A stretch of DNA of 64,000 nucleotides from Oceanospirillum linum. Its GTDB lineage: Bacteria > Pseudomonadota > Gammaproteobacteria > Pseudomonadales > Halomonadaceae. Shown here in pieces: positions 16,313-24,926 of this stretch. The notes below the pieces were generated by a model. That model searched no databases, was not told the DNA's origin, and saw only the letters and a program-made list of their open reading frames with translations. The translations under genes and the position numbers were made by a program. Location: the NCBI RefSeq assembly GCF_900182785.1, contig NZ_FXTS01000007.1:136811-200810 (forward strand), in the 5' to 3' direction. Within the stretch, counting starts at the first letter, position 1. Every line of letters begins with the position of its first letter.

Positions 16313-17665
16313 CTAGACAACGCCCTGTTCGATCATGGCATCTGCCACTCGGCGAAAACCGGCAATATTTGCCCCCAGTACCAAGTTGTGTGGCTGGCCG
16401 AACTCTGTCGCTGTTTTGCTGCAGCGCTGATGGATATCATGCATGATCTCTTTCAGGCGACTTTCAACCTGTTCAAAAGAAAGTTGCTGCATGCTGGCAT
16501 TCTGACTCATTTCCAGCTGACTGGTGGCGACTCCGCCTGCGTTGGCTGCTTTGCCTGGGCCATAATGAATTTTGTTTTCCAGAAAAATTTCCACAGCTTC
16601 TGGTGTTGAAGGCATATTGGCCCCTTCACTGATACAGCGGCAGTTGTTGGCTATCAGAGCTTTTGCATCAGATTCGGTCAGCTCATTCTGGGTTGCGCAA
16701 GGGAATGCGGCATCGGCCTGATAACGCCAGACGGCATGTCCGTCTTCCGGGTATTCATTGATAGGGGTAAACTCCGCATGGTGATGCTTTTCCAGATAGT
16801 GCTGCAAAGATACCCGCTTTAGTTCTTTCAGCTCTTTCAGTAATGCTAAATCAATACCTTTTGCATCGAAAAGGGTGCCGGATGAATCTGTGGCGGTTAC
16901 TGGCTTCGCGCCTAACTGGTACAACTTTTCGATAGTGTAAATGGCAACGTTGCCAGCCCCGGAAACCAGACAGGTTTTACCCGCCAGACTACTGCCTGCA
17001 GATTCCAGCATATTTTGGGCAAAATAAACACAACCATAACCGGTGGCTTCTTTACGTACCAGTGAGCCGCCCCACAGCAGACCCTTTCCAGTCAGAACGC
17101 CGTCATATCGACCTGTCAGTCGCTTGTACTGACCAAACATATAACCGATCTCCCGGGCACCAACACCGATATCTCCTGCCGGTACATCGGTTGTTGGGCC
17201 GATATGGCGATAGAGTTCTGTCATAAATGATTGGCAAAAACGCATGATCTCCTGATCGGAGCGACCTTTAGGGTCAAAGTTACTTCCGCCCTTTCCGCCG
17301 CCGATCTGCAGACCGGTTAGTGCATTTTTGAAGATCTGCTCGAAACCGAGAAATTTAATAATGCCGGCATTTACAGATGGGTGAAAACGCAGGCCTCCCT
17401 TGTAAGGGCCAAGTGCCGAGTTAAACTCAATTCGATAACCCTTATTGATGCGAACCTCTCCCTGGTCATCGACCCAAGGGACACGGAACATGATTTGCCG
17501 CTCCGGCTCAACCATTCTCTCTATAATATGGTTCTTTTGGTACTGAGGGCTCTGGGCCAACAAGGGCTCCAGTGATTCCAGTACTTCTTCAACGGCCTGA
17601 TAGAACTCAGTTTGCGCTGGGCTTGAAGCCATTAAGCCAGTAATAGTGTTGTGGATATACGGCAT
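16313..17665 (-). CDS. gdhA: NADP-specific glutamate dehydrogenase
   Basis: Reductive amination of 2-oxoglutarate to glutamate for ammonium assimilation; cytosolic hexamer. The 450-residue sequence matches the bacterial GdhA class I length and motifs: GPYKGGLRFHPSVN, LQIGGGKGGSNFDPKGRSD (catalytic lysine region), and the Rossmann segment CLVSGAGNVAIYTIEKL. It is inserted between dusB and the zinc-ribbon membrane protein, two genes that are closer neighbours in Pseudomonas. Two TTTTGGTGCA repeats upstream resemble NtrC half-sites, which would fit nitrogen control. Confidence 0.95.
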   Translation of the reverse strand: MPYIHNTITGLMASSPAQTEFYQAVEEVLESLEPLLAQSPQYQKNHIIERMVEPERQIMFRVPWVDDQGEVRINKGYRIEFNSALGPYKGGLRFHPSVNAGIIKFLGFEQIFKNALTGLQIGGGKGGSNFDPKGRSDQEIMRFCQSFMTELYRHIGPTTDVPAGDIGVGAREIGYMFGQYKRLTGRYDGVLTGKGLLWGGSLVRKEATGYGCVYFAQNMLESAGSSLAGKTCLVSGAGNVAIYTIEKLYQLGAKPVTATDSSGTLFDAKGIDLALLKELKELKRVSLQHYLEKHHHAEFTPINEYPEDGHAVWRYQADAAFPCATQNELTESDAKALIANNCRCISEGANMPSTPEAVEIFLENKIHYGPGKAANAGGVATSQLEMSQNASMQQLSFEQVESRLKEIMHDIHQRCSKTATEFGQPHNLVLGANIAGFRRVADAMIEQGVV

Positions 17666-17973
17666 AGGTTCCCCTGTTTGAATACATCATCATGGCAGCT
17701 CTTCCAGCTCGTTATGAAAGATACCGACTTGCTTATGCTTTTTTTGCATGCGGCGATGATAATAAAGAATAGGGTCGACATAAATGCTCCAAAAGTGGTC
17801 ATTCAGATTTATTTTGGTGCAAAATATGGCTGGCGTATCTATTTAATAGCTTTTCTGTATTTTTTTGGTGCACGAGTGCTTTATCTTGGTGATAAGAAGG
17901 AAGGGTAGGTAGATGCTGAAGCAGATTTTTTACGCTTAAAAAGAAGATGCGTCCTTACTTGCCTGCCGGCATT
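17666..17973. other. Intergenic region upstream of gdhA
   Basis: This 308-base spacer holds the gdhA promoter region. The word TTTTGGTGCA occurs at 17812-17821 and 17873-17882; on the gdhA strand it reads TGCACCAAAA, like an NtrC half-site. A plus-strand open frame (17651-17908) runs antisense into gdhA and has no ribosome site or recognisable domain, so I do not call it. Confidence 0.5.
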
Positions 17974-18927
17974 TTAAAGCCGGCTGGATGGGAAGAGGTA
18001 GACACTGAAGCTGTGAGGCGTATTTGTTTTTGCTCGGACCGGGAGTGTTAGTGCGATAGGGAGGTCTGGAGGTAGCATCTGATCAGCAAAAGGTTTGCCT
18101 TGCAGATAGGTCTCAGGCTGATAGATAAATTCGGCGATAGCTTTACCGCGTTCATCCCGCAGCTCCAACTGAATGGCTGGGAAAGGCAGCTCATTGGTCG
18201 TTGGGTTGTTCAGCACCAGGTCGGCGCTGGTTTGAGTGCCCTCTGTTTTAATTGCTTGCTGGGATACCTCCAGCACATCAAAGTCTGAAGGAAGGTAATG
18301 TTCGCAGCTTGAAAGGCTGCAAATCGCTTCGGCAAATCCTGAAAGCCCAGGAGATTGGCTGAGTGCCCGGGTATTACTCCAGAGCAAAATTAAAATCAGA
18401 AGCACAAGCCCCGCTGCGGCGCTGGCCGGAATCCACGGGACTCCCCGGGGGATAGGAATTTCCACCTTTCTTTTGGCCGGAGGTGGTGTATCTGCTTGTG
18501 CAGAAAAATGCAGGTCAGGACTGATAGGCGGAAGGTCTTCACGCTCTGCTGTCAATGCTACATCGTTGGGATGTTGGTGATCCGTGAGCTGATTTTCCTT
18601 ATGGACAGAAGTAGGGGGTTCCTCACTTAAAGGTGATCCCAAGGGAATATCTTCTGCCTGGAGGTGCTCGGGAGGCAGGCTGCTGGCCTGCTCTGCATTA
18701 CACGGTGATGTGGTTACAGGTTGTATTTCGTTGTCAGGCTCTTCTATCTGAGACTGAGGTGCGACGGTATGTTGCTTTGATCCTAGTTCAAACAAATGGT
18801 TAGCTGCATTGAAAATTTTCTTACAACGGCCGCAACGTGCAACGCCAAAGGCCTGTTGCAGGTCTGCATCAGAAATAACAAAGCAGGTTGAGCAGTGCGG
18901 GCAGCGAGTAAGCCGGTCATCCATCAT
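17974..18927 (-). CDS. Zinc-ribbon and DUF3426 membrane protein
   Basis: Unknown function. The 317-residue protein starts with an MJ0042-type zinc ribbon (Cys9-x2-Cys12 and Cys32-x2-Cys35), continues with a long acidic, proline-rich linker, has one membrane segment (about 178-200, VPWIPASAAAGLVLLILILL), and ends with a DUF3426 domain predicted outside the membrane. The same gene lies between prmA and dusB in Pseudomonas, so the location is conserved. A GCCGGC inverted repeat overlaps the stop codon. Confidence 0.85.
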   Translation of the reverse strand: MMDDRLTRCPHCSTCFVISDADLQQAFGVARCGRCKKIFNAANHLFELGSKQHTVAPQSQIEEPDNEIQPVTTSPCNAEQASSLPPEHLQAEDIPLGSPLSEEPPTSVHKENQLTDHQHPNDVALTAEREDLPPISPDLHFSAQADTPPPAKRKVEIPIPRGVPWIPASAAAGLVLLILILLWSNTRALSQSPGLSGFAEAICSLSSCEHYLPSDFDVLEVSQQAIKTEGTQTSADLVLNNPTTNELPFPAIQLELRDERGKAIAEFIYQPETYLQGKPFADQMLPPDLPIALTLPVRAKTNTPHSFSVYLFPSSRL

Positions 18928-18981
18928 CGGTCTGTCATTTTTCCAACAAGAGTCTGAGTTACATCATAAGATTATGAAAGC

Positions 18982-19017
18982 AAACAGGCAATCCCATTCG
19001 TCGGGGATCCCCTGTTT
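18982..19017 (-). terminator. Probable terminator after prmA
   Basis: AAACAGG (18982-18988) pairs with CCTGTTT (19011-19017), with inner arms ATCCC and GGGAT. On the minus strand it is followed by GCTTTC, a weak T run. Confidence 0.5.
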
Positions 19018-19078
19018 ATAACAGCTTCAAGTCATTGAGCAAAGTGTACTTTTTTCGTTTTGAGCGTAGCCTGGCAGA

Positions 19079-19978
19079 TCAGGATTGGACTTTTGTAGCG
19101 CTCAGGCAGACCCACTCCTCTTTCTGATGTACAGGCTCAAAGTCAAACCATGGCTGGTAAGCGGCAATGACCTCATCAGCCTGATGTGACAAAATGCCAG
19201 ACAGCACCAGGTTACCCTGATCTTTAACCAGAGCCGCAAGAGTCGGGGCGAGGTCGATCAGAGGGCCTGCCAGAATATTGGCCAGCATCAGGTCTGCTTG
19301 TATATCATCGATTTTTCCGGGGTAATAAACGTCAAAGCTATCTGCCGGAAGGCTGTTCCGATCTGTGTTTTCCCGGGTGGCAACCAGAGCTTGAGGGTCA
19401 TTATCTACGCCATAAGCCTTTTCGGCACCTAACAGCAAGGCAGCAACTCCCAAAATACCTGAACCACAGCCATAATCGATAACCGTTTGGCCTGATACGT
19501 CGTGCTGATCGAGCCACTCCAGGCACATAAAAGTAGTGGGGTGCGTGCCGGTACCAAAGGCCAGTCCCGGGTCTAGCACCAGGTTTGTTGCTTCTGGGTC
19601 CGGAGCTTCTTTCCAGCTTGGGCAAACCCAGAGCCGGTTACCAACCTGTATGGGGTGGAAGTTTTCCATCCACTCCCGCTCCCAATCTTTGTCTTCGAGG
19701 ATCTCCAGGCGGGATGCCGGAAAGGGTTGATCCGGGAATACAGAAGCCCAGCCACTTTGCAGTGCTTCAATCATGGCCTTACTGTCTTGTTCGGCATCAA
19801 ACAGCCCTGTAATACGGGTTTGTTGCCAAAGGGGCGTTGTACCTCTGATGGGCTCAAAAAGAGGCTGGTCCGCACCGTCTTCCAGAGTTACAGCATTGGC
19901 ATCAGCGGCCAACAGCAACTCTTCCAGAACTTCCGCATGGGCAGGTGTGGTATCGATCTTAATCTGAAGCCAGGGCAT
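19079..19978 (-). CDS. prmA: Ribosomal protein L11 methyltransferase
   Basis: SAM-dependent methylation of ribosomal protein L11. From the ATG at 19978 (MPWLQIKIDTT) the protein is 299 residues, close to the E. coli PrmA length; the frame stays open upstream to 20155 but that part has no homology pattern and overlaps the accC terminator. Motifs: LDPGLAFGTGTHPTT, the SAM-binding VIDYGCGSGILGVAALLLGA, and NILAGPL. It follows accC but is separated from it by a strong terminator. Confidence 0.95.
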   Translation of the reverse strand: MPWLQIKIDTTPAHAEVLEELLLAADANAVTLEDGADQPLFEPIRGTTPLWQQTRITGLFDAEQDSKAMIEALQSGWASVFPDQPFPASRLEILEDKDWEREWMENFHPIQVGNRLWVCPSWKEAPDPEATNLVLDPGLAFGTGTHPTTFMCLEWLDQHDVSGQTVIDYGCGSGILGVAALLLGAEKAYGVDNDPQALVATRENTDRNSLPADSFDVYYPGKIDDIQADLMLANILAGPLIDLAPTLAALVKDQGNLVLSGILSHQADEVIAAYQPWFDFEPVHQKEEWVCLSATKVQS

Positions 19979-20152
19979 GGTTTTCTCCGGGACTGAATCT
20001 CTGAATTCCTGAGCCAACACTGGCTCTATGTGGTGCATTGTACACTGAATTCGGTAATGATTCGGAGAATGAGTTTCTAAAAAGTTAGTCGTAAATGATG
20101 GTGGGTTTGCTCTGCAGAGCCGTCGCAGGTGATATTTTTCCTGTATCCATAT

Positions 20153-20184
20153 CAAAAAAAACCGGAAGCACCTGGCTTCCGGTT
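20153..20184 (-). terminator. Terminator after accC
   Basis: AACCGGAAGC (20160-20169) pairs with GCTTCCGGTT (20175-20184); on the minus strand it is followed by eight T. Textbook Rho-independent terminator. Confidence 0.9.
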
Positions 20185-20224
20185 TTCAGCGGTTGGTTAT
20201 CCACAAAGATATTAACTGAATGGA

Positions 20225-21565
20225 TTACAAAGACAGTTTTTTCTCAAGGTAGTGAATGTTGACGCCACCTTCCATAAAGCCGCTGTCACGAACCAGGTCT
20301 TGTTGCAGTCCAATGTTGGATTTAATGCCATCAATGACAATTTCATCCAGAGCACTGCGCATGCGGGTTAGTGCAATCTCGCGGGTTTCACCCCAGGTAA
20401 TCAGCTTGCCGATCAGGGAATCATAATAAGGCGGTACGCTGTAGCCGTCATATAGATGACTATCCATCCGAACACCCAGACCGCCGGGAGCATGGAAGTG
20501 GTCGACTTTACCCGGTGAGGGCAGGAAGGTTTTAGAGTCTTCCGCATTGATGCGACACTCAAAAGAGTGGCCACGAATCACGATGTCTTCCTGCTTGATA
20601 CTCAAAGGCAGGCCGCTGGCAATACGTAGCTGTTCTTTCACGATATCAACGCCGGTAACCATCTCGGAAACCGGATGTTCAACCTGTACGCGGGTGTTCA
20701 TTTCAATGAAGTAGAAACCGCCATCTTCGTAAAGAAACTCGAATGTGCCGGCGCCACGATAGCCAATTTCAACACAGGCCCGCACACAGCGTTCCTGCAC
20801 TTCACGGCGAATATCATCAGGAATACCCGGTGCTGGTGCTTCTTCCAGAACCTTCTGATGCCGACGCTGCAATGAACAGTCGCGATCACCCAGGTGAATT
20901 GCACTGCCCTGACCATCTGCCAGCACCTGAATCTCAACGTGACGAGGGTTCTGCAGGAACTTCTCCATGTAAACCGTATCATCACCGAAAGCCGCTTTGG
21001 CTTCTGCTTTCGTTACTTGTACAGCGTTTACCAGGTGTGCTTCGGTATGGACAACGCGCATACCCCGGCCACCACCACCGGCGGCGGCTTTGATAATGAC
21101 CGGCAGTCCAATACGGCGGGCTGTCTGAACCACAAATTCAGGGTCATCCGGTAACGGGCCATCAGAACCTGGAACCGTAGGGACACCGGCTTTTTTCATC
21201 GCATCAATGGCAGATACTTTATCACCCATCAGGCGAATAACGTCAGCAGTCGGGCCGATGAATTTGAAGCCGCAGCGTTCTACCTGCTCTGCGAAGTCAG
21301 CGTTTTCCGCAAGGAAACCATAGCCGGGGTGGATACCCTCGGAATCGGTAACTTCTGCGGCACTGATAATGGCAGGAATGTTCAGGTAGCTATCGGTGGA
21401 GGATGCCGGGCCGATACATACAGATTCGTCAGCCAGACGAACATGCATCAGGTCGCGGTCAGCGGCAGAGTGAACGGCTACAGTCTTTATGCCCAGTTCT
21501 TTACAGGCACGCAGAATACGTAGCGCAATTTCACCCCGGTTTGCAATAAGTACTTTATCAAGCAT
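20225..21565 (-). CDS. accC: Acetyl-CoA carboxylase, biotin carboxylase subunit
   Basis: ATP-dependent carboxylation of biotin on AccB, the first half-reaction of malonyl-CoA synthesis. The 446-residue ATP-grasp protein shows MLDKVLIANRGEIALRILRA at the start, the glycine-rich KAAAGGGGRGMRVV loop, and EMNTRVQVEHPVSEMVTG with the catalytic residues. It sits 57 bases after accB on the same strand; together they form the conserved accBC pair. Confidence 0.97.
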   Translation of the reverse strand: MLDKVLIANRGEIALRILRACKELGIKTVAVHSAADRDLMHVRLADESVCIGPASSTDSYLNIPAIISAAEVTDSEGIHPGYGFLAENADFAEQVERCGFKFIGPTADVIRLMGDKVSAIDAMKKAGVPTVPGSDGPLPDDPEFVVQTARRIGLPVIIKAAAGGGGRGMRVVHTEAHLVNAVQVTKAEAKAAFGDDTVYMEKFLQNPRHVEIQVLADGQGSAIHLGDRDCSLQRRHQKVLEEAPAPGIPDDIRREVQERCVRACVEIGYRGAGTFEFLYEDGGFYFIEMNTRVQVEHPVSEMVTGVDIVKEQLRIASGLPLSIKQEDIVIRGHSFECRINAEDSKTFLPSPGKVDHFHAPGGLGVRMDSHLYDGYSVPPYYDSLIGKLITWGETREIALTRMRSALDEIVIDGIKSNIGLQQDLVRDSGFMEGGVNIHYLEKKLSL

Positions 21566-21622
21566 GATCGAGCCTTATGAATTCTGGAGTCAAAAAAGAG
21601 ATGTCAGTCGTTTTGGCAAAAC

Positions 21623-22072
21623 TTAAACGATAGACACCAGTGGCTGATCAAATTCAACAGGCTGACCATCTTCAACCAGAATCTCGCCCACAGTGCCGTC
21701 TTTATCTGCTTCGATCTGGTTCATCATTTTCATGGCTTCAACGATGCAGATAGTATCGCCTTTCTTAACCTGCTGGCCTACTTCAACGAAGACTTTTGCG
21801 CCTGGGGCTGGTGAACGGTAGAAAGTACCTACCATTGGGGATTTGACCAGATGTCCTGCAGGGGCTGCTGGAGCAGGAGCTGATGCCTCAGCCGTTGCTG
21901 GAGCCGCAGCTGCTGGGGCCGGAGCCGCCATTGGAGCCGGTGCATACTGAACCTGAGCGGTGCTCATATTACGGCTGATGCGAACAGACTCTTCGCCTTC
22001 CTGGATTTCGATCTCAGCAATGTTGGATTCTTCCAGCAGCTCAATCAGTTTTTTTACTTTACGAATATCCAT
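21623..22072 (-). CDS. accB: Biotin carboxyl carrier protein
   Basis: Carries the biotin that shuttles CO2 between the two acetyl-CoA carboxylase half-reactions. From the ATG at 22072 (MDIRKVKKLIELLEES) the protein is 149 residues: an N-terminal AccB helix region, an alanine/proline-rich linker (about 48-72), and a C-terminal biotinyl domain with the EAMKMMNQIEAD site, where the lysine between the methionines is biotinylated. aroQ is just upstream on the same strand. Confidence 0.96.
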   Translation of the reverse strand: MDIRKVKKLIELLEESNIAEIEIQEGEESVRISRNMSTAQVQYAPAPMAAPAPAAAAPATAEASAPAPAAPAGHLVKSPMVGTFYRSPAPGAKVFVEVGQQVKKGDTICIVEAMKMMNQIEADKDGTVGEILVEDGQPVEFDQPLVSIV

Positions 22073-22181
22073 GATCAATCTCTTTTCACTTGTGTGTGGA
22101 ACATGAGTCAGCGTCATACGCTGGCTGTTATTGGCTTTCTGCAAAGGCAGAGAATTTCAGGCCTGATAGGGAGGTGCCCGA

Positions 22182-22640
22182 TCAGACAATCTTTAGTGTT
22201 CTATCATTAAGAAACTTTAATGCCGCTGAAAGGGCAAAGTCGTAACCTTGTGCTCCCAGACCGCAGATCACTCCCTGAGCCACATCGGACAGATAGGAGT
22301 GATGACGGAAAGGCTCCCGGGCATGAACATTGGACAGATGGATCTCAATGAAGGGGATCTGAACACCCAACAAGGCATCGCGCAATGCAACGCTGGTGTG
22401 AGTAAAAGCTGCAGGGTTGATAATGATAAAGTCTGTATTTTCGTCGCGAGCGGCATGAATCCGGTCTATTAGTGCATGCTCGGCATTACTCTGGAAGCAT
22501 TCAAGCTGATGGCCCTTCTCAGCGGCTGTTTCCGCCAGATGTTCAGAAATATCAGCCAATGTCTGGCTGCCATAAATTTCAGGCTCGCGGGTTCCGAGAA
22601 GGTTCAGATTGGGGCCGTTTAACACCAGAATGGAAGCCAT
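22182..22640 (-). CDS. aroQ: Type II 3-dehydroquinate dehydratase
   Basis: Dehydration of 3-dehydroquinate in the shikimate pathway. From the ATG at 22640 it is 152 residues with the AroQ signature ILVLNGPNLNLLGTREPEIYG, the NPAAFTHTSVALRDAL segment, and the IEIHLSNVHAREPFRHHSYLSDVA active-site stretch. A TTG six codons upstream (22658) is an alternative start; neither has a good ribosome site. It leads accB-accC, as in Pseudomonas. A terminator-like hairpin lies only about 30-70 bases upstream. Confidence 0.95.
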   Translation of the reverse strand: MASILVLNGPNLNLLGTREPEIYGSQTLADISEHLAETAAEKGHQLECFQSNAEHALIDRIHAARDENTDFIIINPAAFTHTSVALRDALLGVQIPFIEIHLSNVHAREPFRHHSYLSDVAQGVICGLGAQGYDFALSAALKFLNDRTLKIV

Positions 22641-23016
22641 AATTAACTGAATATCCAAGTGACGAGAATGCGAAAAACAAAAAGCAAACAGTCGTTTGAG
22701 TCTGTTTGCTGCTAAAATCGGTAAAAAGAAGTTTAACTGTATTTAATATCGGTTAAATGATGATAAAGCGGCAGTTTCTTCTTTGTGTGTAAGCGTAGTT
22801 TGCCGAATTTGAGAGATCTTGTCCAGTTTTCGTCTGTTCTGCTTTGTTTGGCTGCTTTTTACTGCGTGTTACTGAATTTTACCTGTTTGTAGCAGGCTTG
22901 GGGAAACGTCCCTTTTCTGGCTTCAGATCCGCCCTGGCAGCACTGAAATCAATGCTTCGCAGGTTTGTTTTTAGGAGCCCGGTGCAACTAGTCGTTCCGA
23001 CGACTTAAGACTCTGA
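22641..23016. other. Spacer upstream of aroQ
   Basis: This 376-base gap occupies the place where the rest of dsbD would normally be. I see no remnant of DsbD membrane or C-terminal sequence after the stop of the N-terminal-domain gene. It holds a small AGTCGT/ACGACT hairpin (22990-23005) and the terminator-like hairpin ahead of aroQ. Most of it is A/T-rich and could hold the aroQ promoter. Confidence 0.5.
22671..22710 (-). terminator. Terminator or attenuator just upstream of aroQ
   Basis: AGCAAACAG (22683-22691) pairs with CTGTTTGCT (22702-22710) over a 10-base loop. On the minus strand the next bases are TTTTGTTTTTCG. The aroQ ATG follows about 31 bases later, so there is little room for a separate promoter between them. 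Confidence 0.7.
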
Positions 23017-23505
23017 TTATCGTGCATTCTGAACAAGGTTAAGCTGCTGGGTGTGCGGTGGATAGCACAGGCCCGCTTCTGCGCATCCCTGGAAGGTAAC
23101 CTCGATAACGGCACCCTGTTTGAGCATTTTTGCTGGCATACTGAACTGGTAGCTGAGTACTGCTTTATGCCTGAGTATCTCGACATCGCCCTGAAACTCA
23201 TCCACAACCTGCTCACCTCGTGGAATTTCAATAATGGTCAGATCGGCATTTTCTGGCAGAACAGGCAACACTTTAAAGCGGGAGCGATAAAGATAATGCT
23301 CTGGCTCAATTCTCCAGGTCAGGGTTAATGTTGTCCCTTTAAGGCTGCCTTCCAGTTGGAACGCCTGCTCTACAGGAAGAAAGCCATCAGCGGACGCACT
23401 GCCAAAACCGTCCGGCTTCTGGTCAAAAAAGCCCGCTTTAGCGCTTAGTGAAAGTGTTGTCATTATCAGAAAAGTCAGTAGTGAAAAAGAGTGTTTTAGG
23501 TTCAA
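23017..23505 (-). CDS. Stand-alone DsbD N-terminal (alpha) domain protein
   Basis: Periplasmic thiol-redox protein of 162 residues. It has a signal peptide (cleavage after AKA, about residue 24) and one DsbD alpha domain ending in GCAEAGLCYPP, the cysteine pair that in DsbD takes electrons from the C-terminal thioredoxin domain and passes them to DsbC and other targets. The transmembrane and C-terminal domains of full DsbD (about 570-600 residues) are missing; the frame ends cleanly 25 residues after the cysteines. Full dsbD lies at this exact locus, ahead of aroQ, in Pseudomonas. An electron donor would have to be encoded elsewhere. Confidence 0.85.
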   Translation of the reverse strand: MNLKHSFSLLTFLIMTTLSLSAKAGFFDQKPDGFGSASADGFLPVEQAFQLEGSLKGTTLTLTWRIEPEHYLYRSRFKVLPVLPENADLTIIEIPRGEQVVDEFQGDVEILRHKAVLSYQFSMPAKMLKQGAVIEVTFQGCAEAGLCYPPHTQQLNLVQNAR

Positions 23506-23555
23506 GATAAGTCTTCCTTTGGTTATGATCGTAAAAGGCTAACCCCGTTTTATCC

Positions 23556-23596
23556 TGTGCTGAGGTGTTTATGTCAGCACATTGGGTTTTACCCAA
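23556..23596. promoter_or_regulatory. Two adjacent dyads in a divergent promoter region
   Basis: TGTGCTG (23556-23562) pairs with CAGCACA (23575-23581), and TTGGGT (23582-23587) with ACCCAA (23591-23596). They lie between the DsbD-alpha gene (minus) and the DUF2333 gene (plus) and could be operators for either. Confidence 0.35.
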
Positions 23597-23693
23597 ACAA
23601 GCCCCATAATAGTAACAGGTAGCTAATAAGATTCTGTCTCTTGTACAGGGTTCCGACTAAAGTGAAATTATCAGCACGCACGAGGAATATAAA

Positions 23694-24752
23694 ATGTTAA
23701 AGCAGCTTGGAGCGAAAGTCGCTGACCAGTGGGATAACCTGAGAGACCTTATGCCGGGTAGTATGATGGGTAAAGTGATTGGTAGTGGTCTTGCGGTTTA
23801 TCTTGTTGGTGCTGTCGGTGTGGGCTGGTACTGGAGCCAGGAGCCGGACTCGTTCTCTGTCGCTGAGAATGCCCGGGCAGAGGCGCAGCTGCATGGTCAT
23901 ACGGATAAAGCCGGTACGATTGGTTATGCAACAACAACAACGTTAGTTCGTATTGCAGAGACGTTGCTGGATAAACCTGGCGGTTACCTTGCTAACGACC
24001 GCTTACCTCCAGGGCTTTGGTTGGACAACATCCCCAGCTGGGAGTACGGGGTTCTGATTCAGCTTCGCGATATGAGCCGCTCCTTGCGCAAGGATATATC
24101 ACGCTCACAGTCCCAATCCACAGAAGATAAAGACCTGACGATTGTTGAACCTCAGTTTAACTTTGATAGCAATAGCTGGATTCTTCCATCTTCGGAAGGA
24201 GAGTATCGTCAGGGTATTAAAGCGTTGATTCGCTACCGCGATCGCTTGGTGGATGATAACCAGAGCGATGCTCAGTTCTATGCGCGTTCTGATAACTTAA
24301 GAAACTGGCTAATGGATGTGGAAACCCGTCTGGGTAGCTTGTCACAGCGTCTGAGTGCCAGTGTAGGCAAATCACAGGTTAATATTGATCTGGCCGGTGA
24401 CCCCTCGGCAACGCAGTCGAGCTATAAACCGGATCAGCAAGAGGTAAAAACACCCTGGTCAGAGATTGATGATGTTTTCTATGAGGCTCGGGGAACGGCC
24501 TGGGCTCTGATTCATATTCTTAAAGCAGTAGAGACTGATTTCCAGGGCGTATTGAAGGACAAAAATGCAGAAGTAAGCCTGCGTCAGATTATCCGTGAGC
24601 TGGAAGCAACTCAGGACGCGCTCTGGAGTCCTATGATTCTGAATGGTAGTGGTTTTGGTATGTTTGCTAATCACTCTTTGGTGATGGCGTCATATATATC
24701 GAGAGCTAATGCAGCGATTATTGATCTGCGCGAACTATTATCAAGGGGTTGA
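23694..24752 (+). CDS. DUF2333 family protein
   Basis: Function unknown. The 352-residue protein has one N-terminal membrane segment (about 28-47, VIGSGLAVYLVGAVGVGWYW) and a long soluble part, probably periplasmic, rich in helices. The conserved family core is seen in RLPPGLWLDNIPSWEYGVLIQLRDMSRSLRKDISRSQSQS and in the C-terminal FGMFANHSLVMASYISRANAAIIDLRELL. Length is normal for the family, which is found in marine and pseudomonad gammaproteobacteria. It is transcribed alone and ends at a strong terminator. Confidence 0.85.
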   Translation: MLKQLGAKVADQWDNLRDLMPGSMMGKVIGSGLAVYLVGAVGVGWYWSQEPDSFSVAENARAEAQLHGHTDKAGTIGYATTTTLVRIAETLLDKPGGYLANDRLPPGLWLDNIPSWEYGVLIQLRDMSRSLRKDISRSQSQSTEDKDLTIVEPQFNFDSNSWILPSSEGEYRQGIKALIRYRDRLVDDNQSDAQFYARSDNLRNWLMDVETRLGSLSQRLSASVGKSQVNIDLAGDPSATQSSYKPDQQEVKTPWSEIDDVFYEARGTAWALIHILKAVETDFQGVLKDKNAEVSLRQIIRELEATQDALWSPMILNGSGFGMFANHSLVMASYISRANAAIIDLRELLSRG

Positions 24753-24834
24753 TCGGGGCGACGAAAGGCAATATGTGAGTCGCGAGTTATGATATGACTC
24801 AACGTAATTATAAATAGTATTTATCTTACATGAG

Positions 24835-24872
24835 AAACCGGCTTTGCATACTTTGCAACAGCCGGTTTTTTT
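24835..24872 (+). terminator. Terminator after the DUF2333 gene
   Basis: AAACCGGCT (24835-24843) pairs with AGCCGGTTT (24860-24868); the loop itself contains TTGCA/TGCAA arms, and seven T follow. Confidence 0.85.
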
Positions 24873-24926
24873 GTCACTCTCGGAGGTGTGTTTTAGTCGA
24901 TAAAACAAAGAATAAAGGATACAGGT

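Noticed and set aside
17651..17908. Open frame of 85 codons on the plus strand overlapping the gdhA start region
   Set aside because: No ribosome site, no recognisable domain, and it lies antisense to gdhA and its promoter region.
20197..20205. TTATCCACA, a DnaA-box match; similar words near 55920 and inside aceE near 56767
   Set aside because: They are isolated single copies, far apart, with no cluster, A/T-rich unwinding region or dnaA/gidA neighbours, so not an origin.
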